A stretch of 64,000 nucleotides of DNA from Bacteroides fragilis NCTC 9343 (GCF_000025985.1 NC_003228.3:248001-312000), one strand, 5' to 3'; numbered from the stretch's first letter, positions 54,658 to 64,000 are shown. Numbers and translations: made by a program. Notes: generated by a model from the sequence alone, not told the origin.

Positions 54658-56415
54658 ATGAAAATAAATAAATTGCTTTTCGGAATGCTGCTGCTTCTGT
54701 TGGCTTCCTGCGGTTCATCCCGCAAGGTGGAGAAACAATCGGAGCAAGTTGCCGTTCAGGAAATAAATCTCACTCCGGAGCAGCAACGTAAATATGACTA
54801 TTTCTTTCTTGAAGCATCGCGCCTGAAAGTGAAAAAGGAGTATACGGCTGCTTTCGACCTGTTGCAGCATTGCCTGGCCATCAATCCGACCGGTTCGGCA
54901 GCTCTATACGAGATTGCCCAGTATTATCTTTTCCTTAAACAAGCGCCGCAAGGACAAGAGGCATTGGAGAAAGCAGTCGCTTATGCCCCTGATAATTATT
55001 GGTATAGTCAGGCATTGGCCGGTCTGTACCAACAGCAGGATCAGAAAGAAAAAGCGATAGGAATACTCGAAAAGATGGCAACGCGTTTTCCCGCTAAACA
55101 AGATCCGTTGTTCAACCTGCTCGATTTATATAATCAGAAGGAAGACTATGGTAAAGTTATTTCTACCCTGAACCGTATAGAGGAAAAAACGGGAAAGAAT
55201 GAGCAGATCACCATGGAGAAGTTTCGTATCTATCTGCAAATGAAGGACGACAAAAAGGCTTTTGAAGAAATAGAGAGCTTGGTCAATGAGTATCCGATGG
55301 ACTACCGCTATCAGGTGATTCTGGGAGATGTCTATATGCAGAATGGCAAGAAGCAGGAAGCTTATGATACTTATAAGAAAGTACTTGCCGCAGAACCGGA
55401 CAATCCGATGGCATTGTTTTCATTGGCTTCGTATTACGAGCAGACCGGACAGAAAGAACTGTTTGAACAACAGATGGATACTTTGCTACTGAACCGGAAA
55501 GTTCCTTCGGATACAAAGGTGAATGTGATGAGGCAGTTTATCGTCCAGAGCGAACAGGAGGGAAAAGACAGTACACAGGTTATCGGACTCTTTGACCGGA
55601 TGATGCAGATGGATATGGATGATGTGCAAATTCCGATGCTTTATGCACAGTATCTGCTATCCAAAGGAATGGAGGCACAGTCTATTCCGGTATTGGAGCA
55701 AGTAGTACAGATAGATCCTACCAATAAAGCAGCACGCATGACTTTATTAGGTTCCGCCATCCGGAAGAATGATTATGAGCAGGTGATTAAGATCTGTGAG
55801 CCGGGGATTGAGGCAACTCCGGATGCCTTGGAGTTTTATTTTTATCTGGTTATTGCATATAATCAGGCCGAACATTGGGACGATGTACTGGAAGTCAGCC
55901 GGAAAGCACTAGAACATGTCACTCCGGAGAGTGACAAGCAAATGGTCTCCGATTTCTATACAATTATAGGTGATGTATATCATACCAAGAAGTTGATGAA
56001 GGAGGCATATGCAGCGTATGATTCAGCTTTGGTTTACAACCCGTCCAATATAGGTGCACTAAATAATTATGCTTATTATTTATCGGTAGAGCGCAGAGAT
56101 CTCGATAAGGCAGAGGAGATGAGCTATAAAACCGTAAAAGCCGCACCGAACAATGCTACTTATCTGGATACTTATGCCTGGATTCTTTTTGAGAAGGGAA
56201 ACTATGCTGAGGCCCGTATCTATATTGACGATGCCATCAAGAATACCAAACCGGAAGAAGAGAGCAGCGTGGTGTTTGAACATTGCGGGGATATCTATTT
56301 TATGACCGGTGACGTAGAAGGTGCTTTGAAATATTGGAAGAAAGCACTGGAACTGGGCACTGAATCGAAAACACTTAAACAGAAAATAGAAAAAAAGAAA
56401 TACATTGCAGAATGA
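54658..56415 (+). CDS. TPR-repeat outer-membrane lipoprotein
   Basis: 585 residues from the ATG at 54658; another ATG directly follows the dut stop, but the lipoprotein signal (MKINKLLFGMLLLLLASCGS, acylated Cys18) begins at the chosen one. About 12 TPR units follow, such as AAFDLLQHCLAINPTGSAAL, QEALEKAVAYAPDNYWYSQA and KAEEMSYKTVKAAPNNATYL. No enzyme domain. It probably serves as a scaffold in envelope assembly. It overlaps the DUF4292 gene by 4 bp. Confidence 0.88.
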   Translation: MKINKLLFGMLLLLLASCGSSRKVEKQSEQVAVQEINLTPEQQRKYDYFFLEASRLKVKKEYTAAFDLLQHCLAINPTGSAALYEIAQYYLFLKQAPQGQEALEKAVAYAPDNYWYSQALAGLYQQQDQKEKAIGILEKMATRFPAKQDPLFNLLDLYNQKEDYGKVISTLNRIEEKTGKNEQITMEKFRIYLQMKDDKKAFEEIESLVNEYPMDYRYQVILGDVYMQNGKKQEAYDTYKKVLAAEPDNPMALFSLASYYEQTGQKELFEQQMDTLLLNRKVPSDTKVNVMRQFIVQSEQEGKDSTQVIGLFDRMMQMDMDDVQIPMLYAQYLLSKGMEAQSIPVLEQVVQIDPTNKAARMTLLGSAIRKNDYEQVIKICEPGIEATPDALEFYFYLVIAYNQAEHWDDVLEVSRKALEHVTPESDKQMVSDFYTIIGDVYHTKKLMKEAYAAYDSALVYNPSNIGALNNYAYYLSVERRDLDKAEEMSYKTVKAAPNNATYLDTYAWILFEKGNYAEARIYIDDAIKNTKPEEESSVVFEHCGDIYFMTGDVEGALKYWKKALELGTESKTLKQKIEKKKYIAE

Positions 56416-56999
56416 AAGGAAGTAAGTTGAAACAAACTGTCATTAAACAGTCTTACCTGCTGCCTTTGCTACTTATGGTAGTTCTGCTTGCAGGTTGTAA
56501 AACATCAAAGGTGGTCAAGACTACACCGGTAGAACCGGCTTATCTGTCATCTAAACTGCAACTGACAGTGCCCAACAAAAACGGCAGTATGACCGTAAGC
56601 GGCAGCATGAAGATGAAAAGCGGTGAACGGATCCAGTTATCTGTCCTGATGCCGGTATTCCGCTCGGAAGTAATGCGTATGGAAGTTACCCCGGATGAGG
56701 TGTTACTGATTGACCGTATGAATAAACGTTATGTGCGGGCAACCCGTGATGAGCTAAAGGGAATACTGCCCGAGAATGCTGATTTTGACCGGTTGGAGAA
56801 ACTTTTGTTCAAAGCTTCACTTCCGGGTGAGAAAAAGGAGCTCACAGGACGTGAATTGGGAATTCCATCTCTGGAAAAGGCAAAGGTGAGACTATCTGAT
56901 TTCTCGACTGCCGAATTCGAATTAATACCTACTGAGGTATCGTCCAGATACACTCAAGTAGCATTGGAGGATCTGCTAAAAATGCTGATGAAACTATGA
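56412..56999 (+). CDS. DUF4292 lipoprotein (LolB-like fold expected)
   Basis: 195 residues. Lipobox LLAGC (about Cys29) and a mature domain of beta strands with SSKLQLTVPNKNGSMTVSG, ERIQLSVLMPVFRSEVMRME and EVLLIDRMNKRYVRA, matching DUF4292. The pattern, a lipoprotein barrel with hydrophobic strands, resembles LolA/LolB carriers, so lipoprotein transport is a possible role. It overlaps the previous and next genes by 4 bp each, so the three are strictly co-translated. Confidence 0.85.
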   Translation: MKGSKLKQTVIKQSYLLPLLLMVVLLAGCKTSKVVKTTPVEPAYLSSKLQLTVPNKNGSMTVSGSMKMKSGERIQLSVLMPVFRSEVMRMEVTPDEVLLIDRMNKRYVRATRDELKGILPENADFDRLEKLLFKASLPGEKKELTGRELGIPSLEKAKVRLSDFSTAEFELIPTEVSSRYTQVALEDLLKMLMKL

Positions 57000-58309
57000 A
57001 TCGCTTTCTTTTGATTCTGATAAGCTGTCTTTGTCTGACAACTACGATTTCAGCTCAGTCCAATAAACTGATCAAAGAGCTGGAAAGTAAACGTGGTGCC
57101 CTGCAACAACAGATTGCGGAGACTGAGTCATTGCTGAAGAACACAAAGAAAGATGTGGGTAGCCAGTTGAACGGACTTGCTGTCCTTACCGGACAAATAG
57201 AGGAGAGAAAGCGCTATATCATTGCCATAAACAATGATGTGGAGGCTGTAGGCCGAGAGATTGCCGGATTAGAGCGGCAGCTCAGGGGACTCCAGCGGGA
57301 TCTGAAGGATAAGAAGAAGAAGTATGAATCTTCCGTACAGTATTTGTATAAGAATAAGTCGGTTGAGGAGAAGTTGATGTTTATCTTTTCTGCTAAAAGT
57401 CTCGGGCAGACCTATCGTCGCCTTCGTTATGTGAGGGAGTATGCCACTTATCAGCGTTTGCAGGGGGAGGAGATCCTGAAGAAGCAAGAACAGGTGAATC
57501 GTAAAAAGAAAGAGCTTCAGCAGGTGAAGGTTGCTAAAGAAAATCTGTTGCGCGAACGGGAAGGTGAAAAGGCTAAACTGGAAGCACAGGAAAAAGAAAA
57601 ACGTGAGATCGTTGCCGGTTTGCAAAAGAAACAGAAAGGATTGCAAAGTGAGATTAGTAAGAAACGGCGTGAGGCCAACCAACTAAATGCAAAAATTGAT
57701 AAGCTGATTGCCGAAGAGATAGAACGTGCACGTAAGCGTGCTGAAGAGGAAGCTCGCCGGGAAGAGGCGGCCCGTCGGAAAGCAGCTGCCAAAGAAAGTA
57801 AATCGTCTTCGACGGGAGGCGGTACGGTTCCAGCAAAGAAGAAAGCAGAACCTTTGGAACGTTTCACCATGAGCAAGGCCGACCGTGAACTCTCGGGTAA
57901 TTTTGTAAGTAACAGAGGTAAATTGCCGATGCCTATTACGGGACCCTACATTATTACCAGCCATTACGGACAATATGCTGTGGAAGGATTACGTAACGTA
58001 AAACTTGATAATAAAGGAATTGATATACAAGGGAAACCGGGTGCACAGGCCCGTGCTATTTTTGATGGAAAAGTGGCTGCCGTGTTCCAATTGAACGGAC
58101 TTTTCAATGTACTGATACGCCATGGTGATTATATCTCGGTATATTGTAATCTTTCATCCGCTTCCGTGAAATCCGGTGATACGGTGACGACCCGGCAGGC
58201 TATCGGTCCGATTTTCTCGGATGGTAGTGACAATGGACGGACTGTTCTTCATTTCCAGTTGCGCAGGGAGAGGGACAAACTGAATCCGGAGCCATGGCTG
58301 AACCGATAA
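56996..58309 (+). CDS. EnvC-like murein hydrolase activator with degenerate LytM domain
   Basis: 437 residues: signal peptide (to ISAQ), a long coiled coil (about 25-260, such as RGALQQQIAETESLLKNTKKD and KKQKGLQSEISKKRREANQL), then a C-terminal LytM/M23 domain. Its active-site residues are lost. NKGID (Asn339) replaces the HxGxD metal motif, and VLH (Val417-x-His419) replaces HxH. The Tyr-x-His segment reads VYCNLS. E. coli EnvC is also an inactive LytM protein that switches on amidases at the septum, so a regulatory role is favoured. Last gene of the dut run. Confidence 0.88.
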   Translation: MNRFLLILISCLCLTTTISAQSNKLIKELESKRGALQQQIAETESLLKNTKKDVGSQLNGLAVLTGQIEERKRYIIAINNDVEAVGREIAGLERQLRGLQRDLKDKKKKYESSVQYLYKNKSVEEKLMFIFSAKSLGQTYRRLRYVREYATYQRLQGEEILKKQEQVNRKKKELQQVKVAKENLLREREGEKAKLEAQEKEKREIVAGLQKKQKGLQSEISKKRREANQLNAKIDKLIAEEIERARKRAEEEARREEAARRKAAAKESKSSSTGGGTVPAKKKAEPLERFTMSKADRELSGNFVSNRGKLPMPITGPYIITSHYGQYAVEGLRNVKLDNKGIDIQGKPGAQARAIFDGKVAAVFQLNGLFNVLIRHGDYISVYCNLSSASVKSGDTVTTRQAIGPIFSDGSDNGRTVLHFQLRRERDKLNPEPWLNR

Positions 58310-58378
58310 ATGCTTTCAGACAGATTATGCACATACATAACAACAAGTCGTTTTTTTAATCTTAAATGAATACAACAC

Positions 58379-61300
58379 ATGCGAATCATCACTCTACTAA
58401 TTACCTTATTTGCTTTTGGGATAACACCGTTACAGGCATTCTCCTATTTTTCTTTTAAGAAGTATCAGGTAGAAGACGGATTATCACATAACACAGTCTG
58501 GTGCGCCATGCAAGATAGCTATGGCTTTATATGGCTGGGAACGAGCGACGGTTTAAATTGCTATAACGGACGTGGTAACAAGGTTTACAGAAATGTCCTG
58601 AATGATAAGTTTTCGCTAGAGAACAACTTTGTGCAGGCACTTTTTGAGGAAGAGAACCACAATATATGGGTCGGAACCAACTGGGGACTTTATATCTACG
58701 ACCGTGAATACGATCGTTTCACTTATTTTGATAAGAAGACCCGCTATGGCGTTTTTATCAGTAGTGAGATAAAGAAAATAATAAAGTCCGAAAGCGGTTT
58801 GATCTGGATTGCCACTTTGGGACAAGGATTATTTGTTTATAATCCTCAAACGGATGTGTTGACACAGAATAGTCTTCAGACCTCTTTCGTATGGGACGTT
58901 TGTGAGAATAACTCTGGACATATCTATGCCTCTTCTTTACAGGAAGGTTTGCTTTGCTTCGATGAAAACGGTAAATTCCTGCAATCCTATCCTCTTTTGT
59001 CTGCCGGCAATAATCCCGATAATTATCGTATCAACTGTTTGCTCGATATCCGGAGTGATATCTGGTTCGGTGCGGGGAGCAACTTGTTGTACTGTCTGAA
59101 CGAGCGTACCGGCAACCTGGACTGCTATAATGCATCCCATCTGAATTTCGGTGCGATCCGTTGTCTGCTGAACTACTCGGAAACAGAGCTTCTGGTGGGT
59201 ACCGACAATGGGCTCTACCTTTTTGACTTACATGATAAAAACTTCTCACGAATCGATAATCCGTCAGATCCCAGAAGCTTGAGCGACCAGTCTATCAATG
59301 CAATGATGCGCGATGCAGAAGGTGGAATCTGGGTGTTGACTAATTTGGGAGGAGTGAATTATCTGGCTAAACCGACTAAAAGATTCGATTATTATCCTCC
59401 TGTTTATCGGGATGGAGGTGTGGCTGCCGGAAAAGTAGTAGGTCCTTTTTGCGAAAATGCTGCTGGGGATATCTGGGTGGGTACTCGTGATGGGTTGTGT
59501 TTCTTCGATGTCTCCACTCATCAACTGACCGCTTATCCGATAGGCGGAGGCGTGGATAAGAAGTACGACATACGTTCTTTGTTGTTGGATGGCGAGCGTT
59601 TGTGGATTGGTACTTATGCCGAAGGGTTGAAGGTACTCGACCTCCGGACCGGCCATGTGAAATCGTACAATCATCTGCAGGATACTCCGAACACAATTTG
59701 CAGTGACGATGTCCTGGCAGTATATAAAGATCGAAGCGGGGATATTTTTGTAGGAACCAGTTGGGGACTGTGTCGTTACAATCCCCGGGAAGACAATTTC
59801 TCGACAATTACCACAGTAGGGTCAATGGTCTCTGTGGTTGATATTCTGGAAGACATGTACGACAATCTTTGGATTGGTACATCCAACAGCGGTGTGTTTC
59901 GTTTTAATACCCGGAACGGGCATTGGAAACATTTCCAGCATGAAAGGAATGATTCGACTACCATCACTAATAATTCCGTAATTACATTATTTGAAGATCT
60001 GAAAGGTACCATGTGGGTTGGTACCAATGGAGGCGGACTTTGTTCGTTCGATCCGAAGACCGAAACATTTATTGATTTCGATCCGGATAATACAATATTG
60101 CCCAACCGGGTCATCTACTCCATTGAACAAGACAAGACCGGTGACTTCTGGATATCCAGTAATGCCGGGTTGATAACGATCAATCCGATCACAAAGCAGC
60201 ATTTCCGCCAATTTACGGTGAATGACGGACTGCAAGGCAATCAGTTTACAGCCCAATCTTCATTGAAAACAGCAAGTGGTAAACTCTATTTCGGCGGAAT
60301 CAGTGGCTTCAATTCTTTTGTCCCCGATCAATTCATGGATAATCAGTACATCCCTTCCGTATATATCACCGAAATACGCCTGCCTTATACGACGGATGAA
60401 CGGCTGGTGCAGGATATTCTTCATCTGAAAGGTCCCCTCTATCGTGCGGAAACCATAACGTTACCTTACGAACATAATACTTTCTCTGTGAGCTTTGTAG
60501 CCTTGAGTTACGAAGATCCTTTGAAAAACCGTTATTCTTACCGCCTGAAAGGAGTAGATAAAGAGTGGGTTATTAACTCCGAACAGAATACGGCTTCTTA
60601 TACCAATTTGCCTCCGGGCAAGTATGAGTTTGAGGTACGGGGTTCGAACAACGATCATAAATGGAATGACCAGACTACTTCCTTGCTGATTGTAGTCACG
60701 CCTCCATGGTGGCTGACTATATGGGCATATTGTGTCTATACACTTCTCCTCCTCGGTCTTGCCTATTATGCAGGCTGGCATTGGAACCGGCATGTGAAGA
60801 AGAAATACAAACGTCGTATGGAAGAGTACCAGACTACGAAAGAAAAAGAGGTCTACAAGTCGAAGATCAGTTTCTTTATTAATCTGGTGCATGAAATCCG
60901 TACTCCACTGAGTCTGATCCGGCTTCCTCTTGAGAAACTATTGGAAGATAAACGAGAAGGGCGGGATGCCAAGTACTTATCGGTAATCGACCGGAATGTC
61001 AATTACCTTTTGGGGATTACCAACCAGTTGCTCGACTTTCAAAAAATGGAAAATGGTGGGGTGCAGTTGAGTCTGAAGAAGTGTGATATCAACCAATTGG
61101 TAAGTGATGTTCACAGCCAGTTTACGAGTCCCGCCGAACTGAAAGGCATCTCAGTGATGCTCGATCTGCCGGAAGGCGAGATCTTTGCTTCGGTCGATCG
61201 TGAAAAGGTCTGCAAAATTATCGTCAACCTGATAGGTAATGCAGTAAAATATGCCCAAAGCCGTATCGATATCAAATTAGTCTCTTCCGATGAAGGCTTC

Positions 61301-62368
61301 CGGGTTTCGGTGAGTGATGACGGTCCGGGTATTCCGGATGTTGAAAAGCGGAAAGTATTTGAGGCGTTCTACCAGGTGAAAGACGGAAAATCGGGAGCAG
61401 TAGGTACAGGTATCGGTTTGGCTTTTTCCAAATCACTGGCTGAAGCACACCATGGTACGTTGAGCCTTGAAGATAGTGTATATGGTGGATCCTCTTTTGT
61501 TCTCACTTTGCCTTGGGGTGAAGAGGCTGTATCCGAAGAACCGGAAGTAGTGATACCGGATGGTCGGGAAGCGGCTGACGAAGAACAGGGTACCGAGTTA
61601 TCGGGCAGTAAATTTACCATTCTGTTGGTGGAAGATAATGTCGACTTGCTGAATCTGACCCGGGAATCTCTGAGTACCTGGTTTAAAGTCTTGAAAGCTC
61701 AGAATGGCCGGCAGGCACTTGAGGTACTTGCCAACGAGACAGTGGATGTGATTGTCAGTGATGTGATGATGCCGGAGATGAACGGTCTGGAGTTAACGGC
61801 AAAAGTTAAGTCGGACATTGAATACTCCCATATACCTGTCATCCTGTTAACTGCAAAAACGACACTGGAAGCCAAGGTGGAAGGCTTCGAGTGTGGTGCC
61901 GACGTATATATTGAAAAACCGTTCTCTATCCGTCAGTTACGCAAGCAGATTGAGAATTTGCTGAAGCTGCGTCAAGCCTTCCATAAAATGATGGCTGAAT
62001 TATCAGGTGGCAATGGGGCTGCCCCTATCAGCCCGGTAGAATATTCTGTGTCTCAGAAAGATTGTGAATTGATGGCTAAGGTTCGGGCAGCAGTCGAGGC
62101 ACAGCTTTCGGACGAGAACTTCTCCGTTGATACACTGGCAGAGTCACTCAATATGAGCCGTTCCAATTTCTATCGTAAGATAAAGGCCTTGGCCGGTATG
62201 CCGCCCAATGATTACCTGAAGACTATCCGTTTGAATAAAGCTGCCGAGCTGCTGAAAAGCGGAGTGCGCATAACCGAAGTGTGTGAGAAAATCGGCTTCA
62301 GTTCTTCGTCCTATTTTGCCAAATGCTTTAAGATTCAGTTTGGAGTATTGCCGAAAGATTATCATTGA
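58379..62368 (+). CDS. Hybrid two-component regulator (HTCS) of a glycan locus
   Basis: One-protein sensor and regulator of 1329 residues. Signal peptide; a periplasmic sensor of two seven-bladed reporter propellers (repeats such as GFIWLGTSDGLNCY, NIWVGTNWGLYIYD, DIWVGTRDGLCFFD) and a Y_Y_Y domain (YSYRLKGVDKEW, PPGKYEFEVRGSNND); membrane helix about 779-800; HisKA with His838 (INLVHEIRTPLSLIRLP); ATPase with LIGNAVKYA, DDGPGIPD and GTGIGLAFSKSL; receiver from about 1081 with phospho-Asp in VSDVMMPEMNG; AraC-type HTH at 1235-1328 (ICEKIGFSSSSYFAKCF-like region). Such proteins bind breakdown products of their target glycan directly. It converges on the GH43/GH3 genes, its likely targets. Confidence 0.97.
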   Translation: MRIITLLITLFAFGITPLQAFSYFSFKKYQVEDGLSHNTVWCAMQDSYGFIWLGTSDGLNCYNGRGNKVYRNVLNDKFSLENNFVQALFEEENHNIWVGTNWGLYIYDREYDRFTYFDKKTRYGVFISSEIKKIIKSESGLIWIATLGQGLFVYNPQTDVLTQNSLQTSFVWDVCENNSGHIYASSLQEGLLCFDENGKFLQSYPLLSAGNNPDNYRINCLLDIRSDIWFGAGSNLLYCLNERTGNLDCYNASHLNFGAIRCLLNYSETELLVGTDNGLYLFDLHDKNFSRIDNPSDPRSLSDQSINAMMRDAEGGIWVLTNLGGVNYLAKPTKRFDYYPPVYRDGGVAAGKVVGPFCENAAGDIWVGTRDGLCFFDVSTHQLTAYPIGGGVDKKYDIRSLLLDGERLWIGTYAEGLKVLDLRTGHVKSYNHLQDTPNTICSDDVLAVYKDRSGDIFVGTSWGLCRYNPREDNFSTITTVGSMVSVVDILEDMYDNLWIGTSNSGVFRFNTRNGHWKHFQHERNDSTTITNNSVITLFEDLKGTMWVGTNGGGLCSFDPKTETFIDFDPDNTILPNRVIYSIEQDKTGDFWISSNAGLITINPITKQHFRQFTVNDGLQGNQFTAQSSLKTASGKLYFGGISGFNSFVPDQFMDNQYIPSVYITEIRLPYTTDERLVQDILHLKGPLYRAETITLPYEHNTFSVSFVALSYEDPLKNRYSYRLKGVDKEWVINSEQNTASYTNLPPGKYEFEVRGSNNDHKWNDQTTSLLIVVTPPWWLTIWAYCVYTLLLLGLAYYAGWHWNRHVKKKYKRRMEEYQTTKEKEVYKSKISFFINLVHEIRTPLSLIRLPLEKLLEDKREGRDAKYLSVIDRNVNYLLGITNQLLDFQKMENGGVQLSLKKCDINQLVSDVHSQFTSPAELKGISVMLDLPEGEIFASVDREKVCKIIVNLIGNAVKYAQSRIDIKLVSSDEGFRVSVSDDGPGIPDVEKRKVFEAFYQVKDGKSGAVGTGIGLAFSKSLAEAHHGTLSLEDSVYGGSSFVLTLPWGEEAVSEEPEVVIPDGREAADEEQGTELSGSKFTILLVEDNVDLLNLTRESLSTWFKVLKAQNGRQALEVLANETVDVIVSDVMMPEMNGLELTAKVKSDIEYSHIPVILLTAKTTLEAKVEGFECGADVYIEKPFSIRQLRKQIENLLKLRQAFHKMMAELSGGNGAAPISPVEYSVSQKDCELMAKVRAAVEAQLSDENFSVDTLAESLNMSRSNFYRKIKALAGMPPNDYLKTIRLNKAAELLKSGVRITEVCEKIGFSSSSYFAKCFKIQFGVLPKDYH

Positions 62369-62448
62369 TACAAGTGCGGACTCCGCATTATCCCAAGATA
62401 TATGATGCACTACAGGGGATAGATGGCTGTCACCGCTTAAACAATCAG

Positions 62449-62497
62449 TACCCTCTTTACTCTTTTTCCATCAACTGAAAGGAGAGTAAAGAGGGTA
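62449..62497. terminator. Bidirectional terminator between HTCS and GH43 genes
   Basis: Perfect 15-bp arms (taccctctttactct / agagtaaagagggta) with a loop of about 19 nt that can pair further, in the gap between convergent genes. Confidence 0.8.
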
Positions 62498-62549
62498 TTG
62501 ACAAAGAGGGGATGTATAACTGTGTATACAATAGATCAATCGGATTGTA

Positions 62550-63626
62550 CTATTTAATTTGCGTTCCTTCTTTGCAAGGTTTTCCCAAAACAGGCATCCC
62601 GTTTGCATCCCAGCTTATTTTTTGCAGACGGGGACTACGGGAGTCTGTTGCTCCCGGTGCATCGTTGGGGATTTTTCGGGCATGATAAAGCATGTACCAT
62701 TCCTTTTCATCCGGTGTAGGGACAAAAGAGGGACTACCCGGTCCGAAAACACTGTCTTCGGGTTGCTGCTCAAAGACAGGAGTATCCTGTTTCTTCCAGG
62801 ATGCCGCATTGGTCAGGTCACTTCCGGCATCAGCAGTCAGCAGTCCGATGCAATAGTAGGGAGTCCAGCTTCCACTGGCACAGTAGTATATCAGCACTTT
62901 GTCCTTGTTCTTCGATTCAAAGAATTGTGGGGACTCGTTGACGTGGATTGGGTAAGCTGTTTTACTGCCATCAGGTGAGATCCATTGACGTTCCCATTCA
63001 TATTCCGGTTCCGCAATCATCACCCTGTCCGACGAGAGTGTCCACGGATTTTCCATCCTGGCAATATAGATACATTGAGTTTCTGTTTCAATCCGGCGCT
63101 TAGGCCATCCACACCAAATGAGATAACGCTGACCCTGATGCTCGAATGTACTGGCATGGATTGCCCAATTATCGTCTTTGTCAGTTTTAATTCGTCCTTT
63201 CATCACAAATTCACCTTCCAACGGGTTGGGAGAACTGTTTTCTATGACATAGATGTGGTGATTGTCCATGTTGCCGTCATCTGCTGCGAAATAAACATAC
63301 CATTTCCCGTCAATCCGGTGTATCTCCGGTCCCCAGAGGTGATAAGAGTTGGAGATTTCTTTTGGAATCCATACTTCTTTCCGGGCAGCATGTTCCAGGT
63401 CGGTGATGTCATTGGTTTCCCAAAGGATAATTTTATTCTCGGCTCCTTGCGTGTAATAATATTTGCCTTCGTGAAAGACAGCCCATGGTTCTGCTCCTAC
63501 TGCCAATAGTGGATTGGTATAAGTAGCTTCGGAAGGAATCTCTTTAGTGGCAGAAGCTTTCTTGTTTTGACAAGCCGGACAGCAGGTCAGTACCAACAGG
63601 AGTAAGGGGATATGTTTGAGTTTCAT
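62550..63626 (-). CDS. GH43-like five-bladed propeller lipoprotein with altered catalytic residues
   Basis: 358 residues. Lipoprotein signal with a Cys cluster (LTCCPAC, Cys15-19). The GH43 fold shows in AVFHEGKYYYT, HLWGPEIHRIDGKWYVYFAA and a third blade RYLIWCGWPKRR. Two of the three usual acidic residues differ: the general base Asp is Glu46 (GAEPWAV) and the pKa-modulating Asp is His157 (WAIHASTF). The general acid seems kept as Glu231 (HVNESPQFF). Typical members cleave arabinose or xylose. It is preceded on the same strand by a GH3 gene and faces the HTCS regulator. Either an unusual subfamily or a sugar-binding derivative. Confidence 0.85.
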   Translation of the reverse strand: MKLKHIPLLLLVLTCCPACQNKKASATKEIPSEATYTNPLLAVGAEPWAVFHEGKYYYTQGAENKIILWETNDITDLEHAARKEVWIPKEISNSYHLWGPEIHRIDGKWYVYFAADDGNMDNHHIYVIENSSPNPLEGEFVMKGRIKTDKDDNWAIHASTFEHQGQRYLIWCGWPKRRIETETQCIYIARMENPWTLSSDRVMIAEPEYEWERQWISPDGSKTAYPIHVNESPQFFESKNKDKVLIYYCASGSWTPYYCIGLLTADAGSDLTNAASWKKQDTPVFEQQPEDSVFGPGSPSFVPTPDEKEWYMLYHARKIPNDAPGATDSRSPRLQKISWDANGMPVLGKPCKEGTQIK

Positions 63627-63707
63627 AGGCTTTGGGTTTTAACAATATTGCAAATTAAACACGTTTTGGGACGAACGGAGACACGTCCGGCTCAAGTTTA
63701 GACTATT

Positions 63708-64000
63708 TTAACGTGAAATCCCGACCGACATCTTTGCTTTGATATCCCGGGAAGAAAATCCTAACAAGATGTCGTGGCTACCCCGGTCGATGACAAATCT
63801 CCGGCTACCCGTATCATAATGTGAGAATGCTTCTGCCGGAACAGTAATTTCTATACTCTTTGTTTCGCCCGGTTCCAGATATACTTTCCGGAAGCCTTTC
63901 AGTTCTTTTTCCGGATGTTCCACTGTCGTATCTTTGTTGGATACATAAAGTTGTACGACTTCTGCGCCTGCCGTTCTTCCGGTGTTGGTGAGTTTACAGG
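63708..64000 (-). CDS. GH3 beta-glycosidase, C-terminal fibronectin-like domain (runs off window end)
   Basis: The last 97 codons are present, with no start in the window. They form the fibronectin-III-like domain that ends many GH3 enzymes: NTGRTAGAEVVQLYVSN, then EHPEKELKGFRKVYLEPGE, TVPAEAFSHYD and SHDILLGFSSRDI. The catalytic domains lie beyond the window, so substrate (glucoside, xyloside or other) is open. It precedes the GH43 gene by 81 bp and is probably co-transcribed with it. Confidence 0.9.
   Translation of the reverse strand, partial: CKLTNTGRTAGAEVVQLYVSNKDTTVEHPEKELKGFRKVYLEPGETKSIEITVPAEAFSHYDTGSRRFVIDRGSHDILLGFSSRDIKAKMSVGISR

Overview
The window is a piece of a Bacteroides-type chromosome (phylum Bacteroidota). 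Signs of this are SusC/SusD pairs, a hybrid two-component system with a reporter-propeller sensor, an ECF sigma/anti-sigma pair controlling a glycan locus, glycine-lipid acyltransferases, and many promoters of the Bacteroides form TTTG-N19..21-TAnnTTTG instead of the E. coli form. I do not assign a species.

Layout. (1) 1-10.2 kb, minus strand: an alpha-galactoside utilisation locus with a GH36 alpha-galactosidase (own promoter and terminator), an ECF sigma factor, a FecR anti-sigma factor, a SusC porin with an STN signalling domain, SusD, and a GH27 alpha-galactosidase cut by the window edge. (2) 10.4-22 kb: mostly single genes. These are a small lipoprotein, a membrane pyrophosphatase (hppA), an AT-rich Kelch protein, rnhB, a CorA-like transporter, gpmI, and a translationally coupled pair of TPR-type sensor kinases in which the second has lost its catalytic residues. 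(3) 22.2-30 kb: DUF3109 and AsmA-like genes, gyrB, rpsT with tRNA-Glu, recO and a YqeY-like gene. (4) 30-45.8 kb, minus strand: a compact division and cell-wall cluster in the order mraZ-rsmH-ftsL-ftsI-murE-mraY-murD-ftsW-murG-murC-ftsQ-ftsA-ftsZ, without murF or ddl. Three GTGGR boxes spaced 10 bp apart lie in front of mraZ. (5) 45.8-50.7 kb: an HU-like DNA-binding gene whose leader carries a phased array of palindromes, a remnant of a propeller gene, an ECF sigma factor, and a three-gene His/Cys-rich TonB receptor operon that looks like metal uptake. (6) 50.9-58.3 kb: glsA-glsB (glycine lipid synthesis), whose end overlaps convergent dgt, then dut with a TPR lipoprotein, a DUF4292 lipoprotein and a degenerate EnvC-like LytM protein. 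(7) 58.4-64 kb: a hybrid two-component regulator converging on a GH43-like lipoprotein and the C-terminus of a GH3 enzyme, the edge of a second glycan locus.

How the parts work together. The two ends are glycan-foraging loci with different control: sigma/anti-sigma through the outer-membrane transducer on the left, and a hybrid two-component system on the right. The centre is core growth machinery. The features I found least explained are the 23-bp-phased palindrome array in the HU-like leader (46402-46510), the kinase/pseudokinase pair (18842-21876), a terminator-like hairpin facing the wrong way upstream of susC (5936-5973) that could end an antisense RNA, and a 21-bp tandem repeat in front of the metal-type operon (47506-47547). 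All functional calls rest on reading motifs by eye; no database search was possible.
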